Shown here: positions 35,641 through 45,794 of the stretch, in pieces
Layout of the letters: each line of letters opens with the position of its first letter
Numbering within the stretch: the stretch's first letter is position 1
Origin: Prorocentrum cordatum
Taxonomy: Eukaryota; Sar; Dinophyceae; Prorocentrales; Prorocentraceae
Reading direction: 5' to 3'
Assembly (NCBI GenBank): GCA_963575745.1
Contig: CAUYUJ010022048.1
Coordinates: forward strand, 399,001 to 463,000
DNA length: 64,000 nucleotides
Program-made: the position numbers and the translations under genes
Notes under the pieces: generated by a model
The model's database searches: none
Seen by the model: only the letters and a program-made list of their open reading frames with translations
Told to the model about the DNA's origin: nothing

Positions 35641-35862
35641 CACACAGACACACTCACACACACACACGCACACACACATACACACGCGCACACATACGCA
35701 AACACACGCAAACTCACGCACACACGCAAACATACACACACAAACACACCCCCACACACACATATACACACACACACACACTTTTTCCGTCGCGGCGCGG
35801 CAGAGGCGATCCGCTCGCGTGTCCAGGCAACCTGGGCTACGCACACAAACACACACACACAT
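35641..35862. repeat. (CA)n microsatellite, two blocks
   Basis: Interrupted CA repeat at about 35638-35782 and 35840-35862, separated by about 58 bp of unique sequence. Confidence 0.9.
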
Positions 35863-36218
35863 TTGTATTAGCCTTGGGCCACTACACGTGGTGAAGGGCA
35901 CGGTGGCGGAGTCGAGACGCGACGCGTTCACCGCCCGCCCCTTCTGGTCCTCGCCAGACGAACCGAAGATGGCCCCAGGACGGGATGAAGACGTGCCGAA
36001 AGGTAGTGGAAGACGGTCCAGCAAATTTCTTGCGCACGTTTTGCGACGCTAAATGCCCCGCTATTCCATCGCCGAGGGGACGCAGGTATGCCGTGTGGCT
36101 GATCGAACGTTAGATCATACTGAGGCCTGGACTCGTCCGTGCTACCTGCTCACATCACAAGACTGGAGATAGCCAGACGGCGGTTCCGAATCGTCCAAAA
36201 ACGGCCCGAGAATGGGCG

Positions 36219-36296
36219 TCCGTAGCCATTATGGCTCGAGCCATTTTGTCTCAAGTTTTGGCTCAAGCCATTCGGGCTCAATCCATTTCACTTAAT
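36219..36296 (+). other. Four to five nested relict spliced leaders
   Basis: 36219-36240 matches the 22-nt dinoflagellate SL with two differences. It is followed without gap by 3' portions of the SL: CCATTTTGTCTCAAG (36241-36255), TTTTGGCTCAAG (36256-36267, exact), CCATTCGGGCTCAA (36268-36281) and a weak CCATTTCACTTAA. Each truncated copy keeps the 3' end, as expected when a retroposed cDNA is expressed and trans-spliced again within the older leader. The gene begins 24 bp downstream. Confidence 0.93.
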
Positions 36297-36320
36297 ATTT
36301 CCTGTCGCATACCCGTGGCG

Positions 36321-37346
36321 ATGGGGAACCTGAGGCCTCTGTTCATCGGTATCTGCGTGGCCTTCGTGCTCGTCCTCGTCCCCGTCGTGGCTTGCCTCGT
36401 CCTCGAGGGTGCGGCTCCCATGCTGGCAAGTGGTAAAAGCTTCACTGGTTTTCGTTTGTCTATGTTTTCCCTTACTCATCTGGCACCCAAGCAAGCAACC
36501 AAGCACCAAGCAAGCCAAGTCATCACCTACTCGTCGCTTGTTCTGGTATCAGTGTGTAAAAATACGCAAGGGGTGATATTGGAAATGGCCGAAGCTGTGA
36601 AGTATCTGGACGTGAACAGCACGCTGATGATGGTCATACAAAAGTGTGGAAGAAGTGTCGACGTTGCCCACCTGGAACGTCTCGGAATACACAGCCAGAA
36701 TATCCAGCTCATCAATCTCACTAACGTTGGCCGCAATGATCATTCCTATGCCTGGGCCCTGCGCCATCTTGGCGAGGGTCTCACGGCGCATCTTTCTGCT
36801 AACGCGTCAGTTTTTTTGTTGAAAGACAACATGATACTGCATCAACCTCAGATGCGCAAGTGCAAATTCTCAGAAGTCCTAGCCGACTTGCGAAGCCATG
36901 GGTTTGGTTGCTTCATCACAATGCAAGCACCGGCAACAAATTTCCACTTGATTGCCGAGCTAGGCAAGTTCCACCTTGAAAAGTACTTAGGCAGCGGACA
37001 TAATTTCCGAGCTGCTGAAGATCAAAGGCCGTTGAACAAATGGTGGGATCGTTTGGGCATTACGTTTGGGAATCGTAATGGTAGTTCTGATGACAGTGCA
37101 AGTGTGATCCAGGTATGTTATGGTGGCAACTTCGCAGTGCGCATGGACAATATTCTGGCGGTGAATTATGCTCTGTGGCCGCTGCTGGTGTTCAGCCTTG
37201 CGCGCAATGATTCCATTGAGGAGGGCCACTATGCAGAACGCACGTGGGCTGGACTACTTGCCCAATCGACTCCTCCAGTAAATTTGACAGTGTGTCAATC
37301 GAATCCTCATTATTACGTTGGACGCATGTGCTCTAAGAAATCATGA
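36321..37346 (+). CDS. Retroposed single-pass membrane protein (DUF3431-like?)
   Basis: The frame is intact, intronless and 341 codons long. The frame is open further upstream, but that part translates the relict leaders, so I choose the ATG at 36321. Residues about 6-27 (LFIGICVAFVLVLVPVVACL) form one hydrophobic anchor after a short N-terminus, suggesting a type II membrane protein with a lumenal or outer domain. The anchor is followed by NVGRNDHSYAWALRHLGEGL and later a paired Cys and EEGHYAERTWAGLL. The GR-D-S/TY-x-x-L context and the ERTW segment recall DUF3431/glycosyltransferase-like proteins, but this is only a resemblance. Several N-x-S/T sites are present. Codon third positions are mixed, unlike the GC-rich transposon ORFs. 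The full-length frame after repeated retroposition suggests it is or recently was functional. Confidence 0.82.
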   Translation: MGNLRPLFIGICVAFVLVLVPVVACLVLEGAAPMLASGKSFTGFRLSMFSLTHLAPKQATKHQASQVITYSSLVLVSVCKNTQGVILEMAEAVKYLDVNSTLMMVIQKCGRSVDVAHLERLGIHSQNIQLINLTNVGRNDHSYAWALRHLGEGLTAHLSANASVFLLKDNMILHQPQMRKCKFSEVLADLRSHGFGCFITMQAPATNFHLIAELGKFHLEKYLGSGHNFRAAEDQRPLNKWWDRLGITFGNRNGSSDDSASVIQVCYGGNFAVRMDNILAVNYALWPLLVFSLARNDSIEEGHYAERTWAGLLAQSTPPVNLTVCQSNPHYYVGRMCSKKS

Positions 37347-37494
37347 AGCCTTCGATCGGATCGTTTTGAATAGAGCACTGCGGTCTCCGTTCTCCTCCTC
37401 CCGCCCCCCCCCTCTCTTCCCTCCTCTCCTCTCTTGCTTGCCTTCCCCTCCTCTCATCGCTCCTCCTCTTCTCTTCTCTTGCCTTTCACGTCAT
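37347..37494. other. 3' flank of the retroposed gene
   Basis: Pyrimidine-rich DNA directly after the TGA. I see no poly(A) tract that would mark the 3' end of the inserted cDNA. Confidence 0.4.
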
Positions 37495-38168
37495 CCCTGG
37501 CGGGCTGCGATCTGCGGAACTGGCACCACTTTCGAGGGCTGCTGGTGGGTCCAGCGGAGTGAGGCACCACGGGGAGTCAGATTAGACCTCGCCATCCCTG
37601 GGGGGGGGGGCTGCGATCTGTGAAACTGTCACCACTTTCGAGGGCTGCTGAGCGGAGTGACACCACGGGGACTCAGATTAGACCTCGCCATCTGTGAAAC
37701 TGTCACCACTTTCGAGGGCTGCTGGTGGGTCCAGCGGAGTGAGGCACCACGGGGACTCAGATTAGACCTCGCCATCTCTGGGGGGCTGCGATCTGTGAAA
37801 CTGTCGCCACTTTCGAGGGCTGCTGGTGGGTCCAGCGGAGTGAGGCACCACGGGGACTCAGATTAGACCTCGCCATCTCTGGGGGGCTGCGATCTGTGAA
37901 ACTGTCGCCACTTTCGAGGGCTGCTGGTGGGTCCAGCGGAGTGAGGCACCACGGGGACTCAGATTAGACCTCGCCATCCTGGGGGGCTGCGATCTGTGAA
38001 ACTGTCGCCACTTTCGAGGGTTGCTGGTGGGTCCAGCGGAGTGAGGCACCACGGGGACTCAGATTAGACCTCGCCACCCCTGGGCGGCTGCGATCTGTGA
38101 AACTGTCGCCACTTTCGAGGGCTGCTGGTGGGTGGCCAGCGGAGTGAGGCACCACGGGGACTCAGATT
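37495..38168. repeat. Tandem repeat of about 98 bp, seven copies
   Basis: The unit contains 'gctgcgatctgtgaaactgt', 'cactttcgagggctgctgg', 'gagtgaggcaccacgggga' and 'ctcagattagacctcgcc'. The 'cgagggctgctg' block occurs near 37531, 37638, 37710, 37812, 37914, 38015 and 38115. One unit is about 25 bp short. Copies are nearly identical, suggesting recent expansion or homogenisation. Confidence 0.93.
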
Positions 38169-38508
38169 CTGACCACGAGCAATGCTCGCGTGCCCTTGCT
38201 CTGCGGTTCGTGCCACGTGGCGCTGCGACTCGAGCTGGCGGTCGTCCTTCGGACCCGCAGAAACATCTGCTGAGCTCGATGAGCTAGGGGAACTACAGGA
38301 AAGAAGTGCAGGAAACGGAGGCCGGTCATGCACTCGCCGATACCTCGTTGCTCTGTCATCGTCTTTGCTGTTGCATGATCCTTATCTGGCCTGCCGGCGC
38401 CGCGGCTCGAGCTGGCGGTCGCCCTTCGGGCCCGCGGGAACATCTTCTGAGACAAGTGGACGCCGCCGCCTTACTTGCAGGCAGCGCATTGCATTCGCGG
38501 ACAGCAGC
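38169..38508. repeat. Two-copy direct repeat
   Basis: 'ctcgagctggcggtcg(t/c)cc' with about 50 bp of context occurs at about 38229 and 38406, spaced by 177 bp. Confidence 0.7.
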
Positions 38509-38721
38509 ATGGCAGACCGCAGTGAGATCCTCAGTCGCGTGGTGTTGCCAAGCCTGGTGGAGACGCGCGTGATCGACCTGAAGTCCCAATCGCGCGTGCA
38601 CTGTACCTGCGTGGCGTTCAGGCACGCGCGTGATGCTGCTCGCTCCGCGTTCAACCAGTACGTCGCCAGTGCAACTTTGGACGATGGACAACCGATTGAT
38701 GATGCGCGACCCCGGCCTTGA
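38509..38721 (+). CDS. Short uncharacterised ORF (doubtful)
   Basis: This is a 70-codon frame from ATG 38509 starting MADRSEILSRVVLPSLVETR. It has ordinary amino-acid balance and no low complexity. The open frame extends upstream into the two-copy repeat. After the stop, a protein-like reading continues in another frame (DPGLEFLSRGPPADLAARLR, to about 38923), so this may be part of a frameshifted gene rather than a complete small protein. No family is recognised. Confidence 0.25.
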   Translation: MADRSEILSRVVLPSLVETRVIDLKSQSRVHCTCVAFRHARDAARSAFNQYVASATLDDGQPIDDARPRP

Positions 38722-38923
38722 GTTTCTTTCCCGCGGGCCGCCCGCAGACCTGGCGGCGCGCCTGCGAGCGTTCAGCTCCCGCGCTGAAATGTGCGGGAAG
38801 GAGGCGGAGAAGCTAGCGGGCGAGCTACGCCTCGCTCGTTCCTTGCGCTCTAAACAAGTTTTATCATGTGGAACTCTGCGACGACATGGCGCAGGCAGCG
38901 CTGCGGGTTTAGCTCGCACTTGA

Positions 38924-39419
38924 AAAACGCGGCGGTCTTCTGTCTCCTCCCGCCACTTTCATCGTCGTCCTATTCCCCGCCTCACCTTCTCCATGCATGC
39001 TGCTGCTTCCGCGATGGCCTTTCGCCCCCCCCGCCCTCCATTCCATCCTTCTCCCACCCCTCGTTCCCGTGCCCGTTCTTCTTCGATCCTGGGGCCTCAA
39101 GCCTCGTTCTTTCGATCGTCGTCCTGCGAATCGTGCAACGCATGCGCATCCCATGTAGCTTGCGCAGCAAATCGCCGCGTCTACACTGTCGTTGTTCCTG
39201 CTAATGTTGGCATACTCCTCTTGTCACTTGATGCGCGTGGGTTGGGTACGTCGCAGGGTAATTTCAGGCGTGTGTCCGCTTGGCCCCGCATATCTCCCCT
39301 GTTCCTCCTTCCTCCCGCCTCCTTGTACATCCTCCTTGTGGGGGGAGCGGGAGAAGGGCGAGGCGGAGGAGGAGGGAGAGAAAACGCTCCTCGTGATTTG
39401 AGTCGTTTGGGGTTTCTCG
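38924..39419. other. No gene seen
   Basis: Pyrimidine-rich low-complexity DNA without a supported frame. Confidence 0.4.
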
Positions 39420-39715
39420 TCCTGGTGTGAGTCGTTCCGGCCCTTCTTCCTGGTGTGAGTCGTGCGGGCTCTTCGTGGTGTGAGTCGTTCGGGCTCTTCG
39501 TCCTGGTGTGAGTCGTTCGGGCTTCTCGTGGTGTGAGTTGTTCGGGCCCCTCATCCCGGTGTGAGTCGTTCGGGCCCCTCCTCCTGGTGTGACTCGTTCG
39601 GGCTCCACGTGGTGTGAGGCGTTCGGGGCCCGCGTCGTGGTGTGAGTCGTTCGGGTTTTTCGTGGTGTGAGTCGTTCGGGCCCCTCGTCCTGGTGTGAGT
39701 CGTTCGGGCTCCTCG
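39420..39715. repeat. Short tandem repeat 'GTGTGAGTCGTTCGGG'
   Basis: About eleven units of 22-32 bp built on 'gtgtgagtcgttcgggcycc' with variable tails (tcgtcctg, tcgtg). Confidence 0.9.
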
Positions 39716-39962
39716 TGGGGCCTCTTGGGGGCCTCTTGGAGCCTCTTGGGGCCTCTTGGGGGCCTCTTGGGGGCCTCTGGGGAGCCTCTTGGGGGCCTCA
39801 TGGGGCCTCTTGAGGCCTCTTGGGGGCCTCTTGGGGGCCTCTTGGGGGCCTCTTGGGGCCGCTTGGGGGCCTCCGGGGGGCCTCTTGGAGGCCTCTTGGG
39901 AGCCTCCTGGGGGCCTCTTGGGGCTATCTTGGGGCCTCGTGCGACCTCCTCAGAAGCGCAAG
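39716..39962. repeat. (GGGGGCCTCTT)n array
   Basis: About 22 units of the 11-mer 'gggggcctctt' and variants. It is the reverse-complement orientation of the CCCAAGAGG-type repeats at 10-18 kb. Downstream, 'aaaatcaatgatttt' occurs twice (about 40010 and 40086). Confidence 0.9.
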
Positions 39963-40429
39963 TGGGAGCTGCCCCCTGAAAAGGACAAAATGAGCCCAAA
40001 ACCTTTGTAAAATCAATGATTTTCCTATGAAGGAAGATGAGCGCGGCCCCCTCAGGACGCCCAAATGGGGCCAAAACCGTTGTAAAATCAATGATTTTGG
40101 CTTCAAAGACGAGCAGGGGGGCCAAACTCCCCCCCCCCCTCGGGGCCAGAATCCTCGTGAGGGTCGTCGTTGTTTGGCCCTCCCAGGAGTCGAAAAAGAC
40201 CCCCCTGACTACGCTCGGGACTCCCTCTCCAGGTCCAGGGGGAGGGGGGAGGGGGAGGGGTAAACCCCTTCCCGAAGGGGAAGAAGGGGGGCTGAGGACA
40301 GAGAGAGCTCTCTAAACCACTCACGCCCAAAGGGCTGGTGGGATTTTGCCCAGCGCCAGACCTCATTTTGCGTTTGCACTTTCTAGTGCGTGCGCCCCTG
40401 AGAGGTACATGATTTATTCTTCCTGTGCG
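39963..40429. other. No gene seen
   Basis: Unique sequence with two copies of a 15-bp near-palindrome 'aaaatcaatgatttt' and a G-rich segment at about 40215-40290. Confidence 0.45.
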
Positions 40430-40510
40430 GGGACGGCATTTTGGCTTAGGACTTAGGATCAAAGGACTTGGCCAAAAGTACCTTGAGCCAAAGTGCCTTG
40501 ACCGAGTACG
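40430..40510 (-). other. Possible nested relict spliced leaders (minus strand)
   Basis: Read on the minus strand, the segment gives CACTTTGGCTCAAG, then TACTTTTGGCCAAG, then shorter 'CCTAAG' echoes. These resemble repeated 3' ends of the SL. On the plus strand 'gcattttggcttagg' is also SL-like. No good 5' half is present and the downstream minus frame is not clearly coding, so this remains tentative. Confidence 0.35.
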
Positions 40511-40737
40511 AACGAAGCAGTCATACGCCAAAAGCGCGTGGGCAAGGAACAACAAAAAAAAACGGCCCGAGAATGGGCCAAGAAGCGCCACAGAGGGCCC
40601 CGAGATTGGCTCCACACGCGGCCCCAAAAGGGCCCGAGAGCAAGCCTTGGAGGCCCACGAGAGCGCCCCCCCCCGTGTTCGGACCGAGATCGGCTCCAAT
40701 TCCACTGCCTCCGGGCTCGCGCTCGGCACGGCTTGGA
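40511..40737. other. No gene seen
   Basis: CCCGAGA/CCCAAGA-type degenerate units. A 299-codon minus-strand frame (40103-41002) crosses this area and the next element but has no motif. Confidence 0.4.
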
Positions 40738-40943
40738 TTGGTGGTCTCCAAACCAGGTGGTGAGACACCCGGTGGTGACCCCGATTCCCCAAAGAAATAA
40801 TTCTGGGTCGCCACCGGGTTTGGGGACACGTGGTCGCCACGAGGTTTTGCGTTTCCTGGGCCAGCCAGCGCTCGAAAACCATTACCCAAATCGCCCAAAA
40901 CTCACCACCGGGTGTTCTCACCACCACGTTTGGGGACCACCAA
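40738..40943. mobile_element. MITE-like element with 5-bp target duplication
   Basis: The terminal inverted repeats are about 42 bp. The left begins TTGGTGGTCTCCAAAC and runs through GGTGGTGAGACACCCGGTGG. The right end is the reverse complement with about five differences. The element is 206 bp and is flanked by TTGGA on both sides (40733-40737 and 40944-40948). It has no coding capacity, so it would depend on a transposase elsewhere. Confidence 0.7.
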
Positions 40944-40948
40944 TTGGA

Positions 40949-42688
40949 CCCGATGTGGGGCCCAAGTTCGTCGGGGATGGCCAGACGGTGCGATGACCTC
41001 ACGCCGTGGCGAGCCAGAGGGATTCGGGGCGGCCTCGCGGCCTCGGGGCGCGGGTCGCTCTCCGAAGACGTCTCGGCCGTGGGGGCCTCCAGGGTCCCTG
41101 CACGGTGCGATGACGGACCGTGCGGTAAGGTTTTTGGGAGTTTCGAGGCTCCCTCCTCCTCCTCCTCCTCCTCCTCCTCCTCCTCCTCCTCCTCCTCTTC
41201 CTCCTATGCTTAGCACGCTTGCCGTTTCACCCAATTGTCTAGTATGTCTCACATCTTCTGCCAACGCACCTATGTTGTGCATGGCGTCCCAGGGCGCAGC
41301 GCGCATCCCATGCTGTGCAAAGGTGCCGCAGACGAGAGGCCCTCAGGCGAGCCCCAGCAAAGGCGAAACAACAACTGAAACGACACAGTATGGTCTGGAA
41401 ATGCTCATGAAGGTTCAAGCACATCGGCGAAGGTGGGTCCACCGAGCCGCTCCTGGAGGCCAAGAAGGGACCCAATATGGCCGACAGTAACAAGGATCGG
41501 TTTCGAATGGGTGTTGAGGATGTTGTGGCGTTTGGTTTGGTGTTGGAGTCCTCTTGGGGTAGAAAACGGTGGGCTAAAGCCCTGATGAGAGCTCTCGAAG
41601 CATAGTCTCATACGCTTACTAGCCCGGTGGTCGGGCGGATAATAGTTGCGTGCACCGTTGTTCCGAACCCCATCGCAAAGTTTTCGCAATGAAGGCAGTG
41701 GCTCCAAAACGGTGTTGGAACCGTTGTGCAGGCCAGTTCCGGGCCCTTTGGGCCCATCTTTGACTCGGGCCATGCGGGGCCATCTTGGATTCTCACGGGC
41801 TTCATTGGAGGCATCTATGAGAAGTGCAAAACATCGAGGACCCGGTAGGCTGTTCTGTGAGCCTGGAGGGCTCGGAAGGTGTGTTGAGTGAGGGTGTCTG
41901 GCCCCCACTTCCCAATCCCTCAAGCGTGCTGCTTGACTCCCGGGCTGGGGAAGGAGAAAACAGGCGGAGGTGGACAGCAAAACATCTCACCCGTCTTGGC
42001 AGAGCTCCGTGAAGCTTCTCCCCACCCAGCCGGGGAACAACTGCAGCAGTATGAGGCCCACTGACGTCTGCAACGAACCTCACGCCACCTGCCAGCTCCC
42101 AGGAGCTCGATAAGCAAGGGCGTCCAAGAGGGCGCGAATTCTTGCGCGCTTCGCGGTTCGGCTCTGAATCCAGTTCGTCTTCCTCTTCTCTATTGGGGGG
42201 CCGCGCGAGAGCGCGAAGTCATTCGCACTTCGCGCAGCGCGAGCGCGAAGTTAGGTGCCCTTGGAGCTCGAGAAGACCAGCATGTTGAAATCTCGGCTGC
42301 ACAGGGGTGCGACGACGTTCGACCTCCAGTCTTCGGCCGCCGCTACGCTTGCATCTGAGCGTGGAAGGGCCCCATGCCTAGGCCGCTGGAGTAGGAAGGA
42401 GAAGAAAAGTCGGGAACGCACTGACCCAGGTCAACGCAAACCCGGGTCAATCAGGATTTGCAGGATCCTGCAAGATCCTGCAGGATGTTGCTGGATCTTG
42501 CACGCTAGCCCGGGTCATTGCAGCCCCGTTTCTGCAGGATCCTGCAAGATCCGGCGCCCTGGCTGAACCCCGTCTGCATGGACCCCCGTCCCTTGAGCCC
42601 CGTAAGTGGAGCAGGACGCGGGGCCTTGCTGCTCCCGCTCGGAGCAGGAGGAGGACGAGCGAGAAACTCCCGCCCTCCAGAATTACTC
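40949..42688. other. No gene seen; TCC tract and GGATCC palindromes
   Basis: (TCC)n runs at 41155-41206. At 42450-42560 'gcaggatcctgcaagatcc' occurs twice and 'cccgggtca' twice, giving a small cluster of palindromes (GCAGGATCCTGC). GCGC-rich inverted motifs occur at about 42125-42260. Frames at 41405-41980 (minus) and 41646-41891 (plus) conflict and are not called. Confidence 0.5.
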
Positions 42689-42930
42689 TAGGCCTCCTGG
42701 ATGGGGTCGGAGAAGATGGGGTCGGAGGATCGCGCCGCATCGCCGATGCATCGCCGATGCGGCGCGATGTGGAGTCCGATTTGCTTCACGTCGACCTCGC
42801 CGATGCATCGCCGACGTCGCCAATGCATCGCCGATGCAGCGCCGACGCATCGCCGATGCATCGCCGATGTATCGGCGATGCGGCGAGATCCTCGGACCCC
42901 ATCTACTCCGACCCCATCCAGGAGGCCTCT
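42689..42930. mobile_element. MITE with ~67-bp inverted ends and 8-bp target duplication
   Basis: The left end (42691 on: GGCCTCCTGGATGGGGTCGG, ending GCCGCATCGCCGAT) is matched by the reverse complement of the right end (42927 backwards) over about 67 bp with four substitutions. Both sides carry AATTACTC (42681-42688 and 42931-42938), an 8-bp target-site duplication. The interior is a short array of CATCGCCGATG units. There is no ORF. An 8-bp duplication is typical of hAT-type transposases, but the superfamily is inferred only from that length. Confidence 0.85.
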
Positions 42931-42938
42931 AATTACTC

Positions 42939-43990
42939 CATACGCTAGGCCACCCCTCAGGTGCGCGGAGATGATGGCGTGCGTTTCGCGCTCCGGTCTG
43001 GGCCAGAGAGGCCGCCCTGCTCCAGGGAGGTGCGTCGCGAGGGCGCGAGGGCGCGAAGATAACTGCGCATCGCGGCGTGCGAGGCTCGAAGTTTGGGGAC
43101 CTAGATAGGAGTACTACCCCCCCTCTCTCCCCCGAAGATGGCCGGGGAGTAGCCGGCCCCCCTCCGCGTATTACTTTTGCGTACCCAGGATGGTGCCGAG
43201 GTAGCGTTCTTTACGTGTTTTTCCAGTCCGAACGTTCTCGGTCCTTCAACAAAGTGTGTTCCCGCTGCAGCGTGGGTCTAAGTTTTGGATTGCGGCGTTG
43301 CTCCCGTCGTTCAGAATAGCGGTCTCGCCCAAGCGCGGGCCACTTTTCTTGGTTCGAATCCTTCCTCATGGTTGTCCCTCCCCATCCTTTCCTATCCTCC
43401 GCCTGCCCTCTTCCCCATCTTCCTCCTGCTCATCCTCCTGCTCATCCGCAATCTCATCCCCATCCTCCTCATCCTATGTACACAGCTCACCTTTTCCGCC
43501 CGCCCGATGGGGCCTTTTGGGGAGTTTCAGGTCCGCTATAACACGCGTCCGCAGATAGAGAAATAGTCCGCGCAACGGAGAGGGCTGGGTGGGAAGGGTA
43601 GGATGTCAGATGTGGTGCGAGCAAACCAAGCCTCGTCCTCCCCATCCTCCGCTTCCCCCTCACCAGCCTCGTCCCTCGCACCCTCTCCCGCCTCGCCACG
43701 CGCGGAGCGGCGTGCCCAGCAGGCTGCTATATGCCGCCGCGCACGTTGGCAGGGCGGTCGAGATCGAGGCGGAGGAGGGGGCAGGGAGAGGGCGGCCCTG
43801 GTGCGGCGGGTGCCTTTTGTCGATCTGCGCCTCTTCCCTCGTGCCTCCTTCCTCTACTTCCTCCTCCTCCATCCTGATTCTTGATAGTTAAACTTCATCG
43901 TTCCTCACTCCTCCTTCCTCTTCCTCCCTCGTCCTTCCTTCCTGCTCCTTCCTCATCTTCCTCCTCTTCGGCGATCCTGTCTCTTGATAG
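42939..43990. other. No gene seen
   Basis: 43190-43350 is a diverged, reverse-oriented relative of the 28.9-29.8 kb repeat family ('gtgttcccgctgcagcg'). The rest is pyrimidine-rich low-complexity DNA. Confidence 0.45.
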
Positions 43991-43999
43991 TTAACCCCT

Positions 44000-44740
44000 T
44001 GTTGCACCCCAGACGTGTCGGCAGCGCGGGCCGTGCGTTCGCCTGAGATCCTGTCGTTGCCTATTATCGTGAAGCTTGGAATTTGCAACAGTTTCACGGA
44101 TGGATTGCGGGTGGTTTTCAAAACGTGGTTCTCGTTTTGGTGCCGCGTATATTCGTGCTGAAAGTTTGAAACAGTTTTGCGGATGGGTGGCGGGTGGTTA
44201 TCATAGATAGTTCTCTCGCGCTAACGCCGCACACATTTGTATCCAAGGTCTGCAATTGCTTCGTGGAGGCAGGGCGGGTGGTTCGTTTGCCTTCGCGCTG
44301 CGCGCAGTCGTGTCGAGAGTTTGCAGCGGTTCCGCGGATGGAGGGGGACAGTTTACAAAGTGCGGTTCGCGCTCCCGCGCGACGCTCGCTCGTGCTAAAA
44401 GTGTGCATCCGTGTTGCGGATGGATGGCAAATAGTGTTCACAATATCTCGGCTGCAGTCAACCCTTGCACACTCGTGCTACAAGTTTGCAACAAGTGTAA
44501 GGTTTCGTATGGTCGTGTTGTCCCAGCATGTGCGTGCTGGCACGGTTTAGGATTGCCGGGGCGCAATAGTAACGTTGTTTCGCGGTGTTACAATCTCAGG
44601 AATAGTGTTTTGGCATGGGATTGACGCCAGGACGCAACAGTCATGTTGGTCCTCGACGTTGGAGTCCTGTGCACGGTGTGTTGGCTCGATTGAGGGTGTT
44701 CAGATGGTTGTCTTCTAATGTGTTGTTGCTATGTCCTGCG
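44000..44740. repeat. Degenerate tandem repeat, ~80-90 bp unit
   Basis: At least six units share 'gttctcg', 'gccgc(g/a)cacattcgtgct', 'aaagtttgcaacagttt' and 'gcggatggatggcgggtggt'. Individual units have drifted widely. The first 300 bases of the window belong to the same family. Confidence 0.7.
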
Positions 44741-45790
44741 ATGCAACTCGATTATGTTAGGGACCTGCGGAGAGGGCACTTGGAGGGATGGTTCATGAGA
44801 ACATCGTTGATGCGTCTTGGGTTTGCACTGGTCCTCGTCCTCCTCGTCGCTCCACCATCCACCTCCGCCTCATCCTCCTCATATGCCTTCCTCAATCCTT
44901 CCCCATCCCTCCTCCTTTCCCTCCTCTCCCCCATGCCCCTTCCTCCTCACTCCCAGTGGCTCACCTTCCTTCTGACCCCGTCCCCCCCATCCTCCCCGTT
45001 CTTCCCATCCTCCTCCTCTCCTCGCCTACCCTTGCCATCCCACGCATCCCGCCCCCCATCCGCTGCTTCCTCCCCCACCCCCCTCTCCTCCCGCACTCAC
45101 TCTCCTCCCCTCCTTCTCCATCCATCGCTGTACTGTCCTCCCTCCCTGTCCCCGTCCCTCCCTCCGCATCCTCCCCATTGCGCCTGGAACGAATGCGAGG
45201 GGAGGGCCTCGCAGAGGGCGTCATGCTCCTCCTGGCCATGCTCGGGCTGACGATTGGTTCAATCGTGGCTCCGACCGTGCACCCATGACCGAGGAGAAGG
45301 ATGAGCGAGGGTGAGGGTTAGGGGAAGAGGTTTGTGTGGAGCTCGACACCTCCTCTCCACCGAAACAGTCAGCAAGAGGACGGCGGTGGGAGGCGCCATT
45401 CTGCCTGTGATGGGGAGGAGTGGGAGGGGCGCGGGAGCTGGAGGGGGTTTGAATCAGACCCGTATTTCTATGATATCCCGTGTTTCCCGTGTTCGCATGT
45501 TTGTGTCGTTACGTCGTTATCGGTGGTATTGTGTTTCCCGCCGGTACCGTTTCTGACTAGTATTGCCCGGTGTTGTATGTTGAGCGTTTCGTGTTCATGT
45601 GTGGAATGTGTGTGTGTGTGTTCCTCCATGTCCTTACATTTTATTCAAATTACCGCTTGTATTAGTTTTGTAAGCCTTAAATTATGTCCCCCAGGATTCT
45701 GGCTGTCATTAATTCGCCACCGAATAATTGAATCGCGTCGCTCATTCCGCCGGCCCGTACTGTGCCATCGCAGGCGTTTGCCTGCGGGTT
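44741..45790. other. No gene seen
   Basis: C/T-rich low-complexity DNA (about 44820-45190) and unique sequence of lower GC content. Frames are compositional artefacts. Confidence 0.4.
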
Positions 45791-45794
45791 CGTG

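Noticed and set aside
41560-41660. Hammerhead-ribozyme-like core (CTGATGAGAGCTCTCGAAG with a later GTC)
   Set aside because: The conserved GAAA is GAAG and stems I and III cannot be formed with the flanking bases, so the match is only the short consensus.
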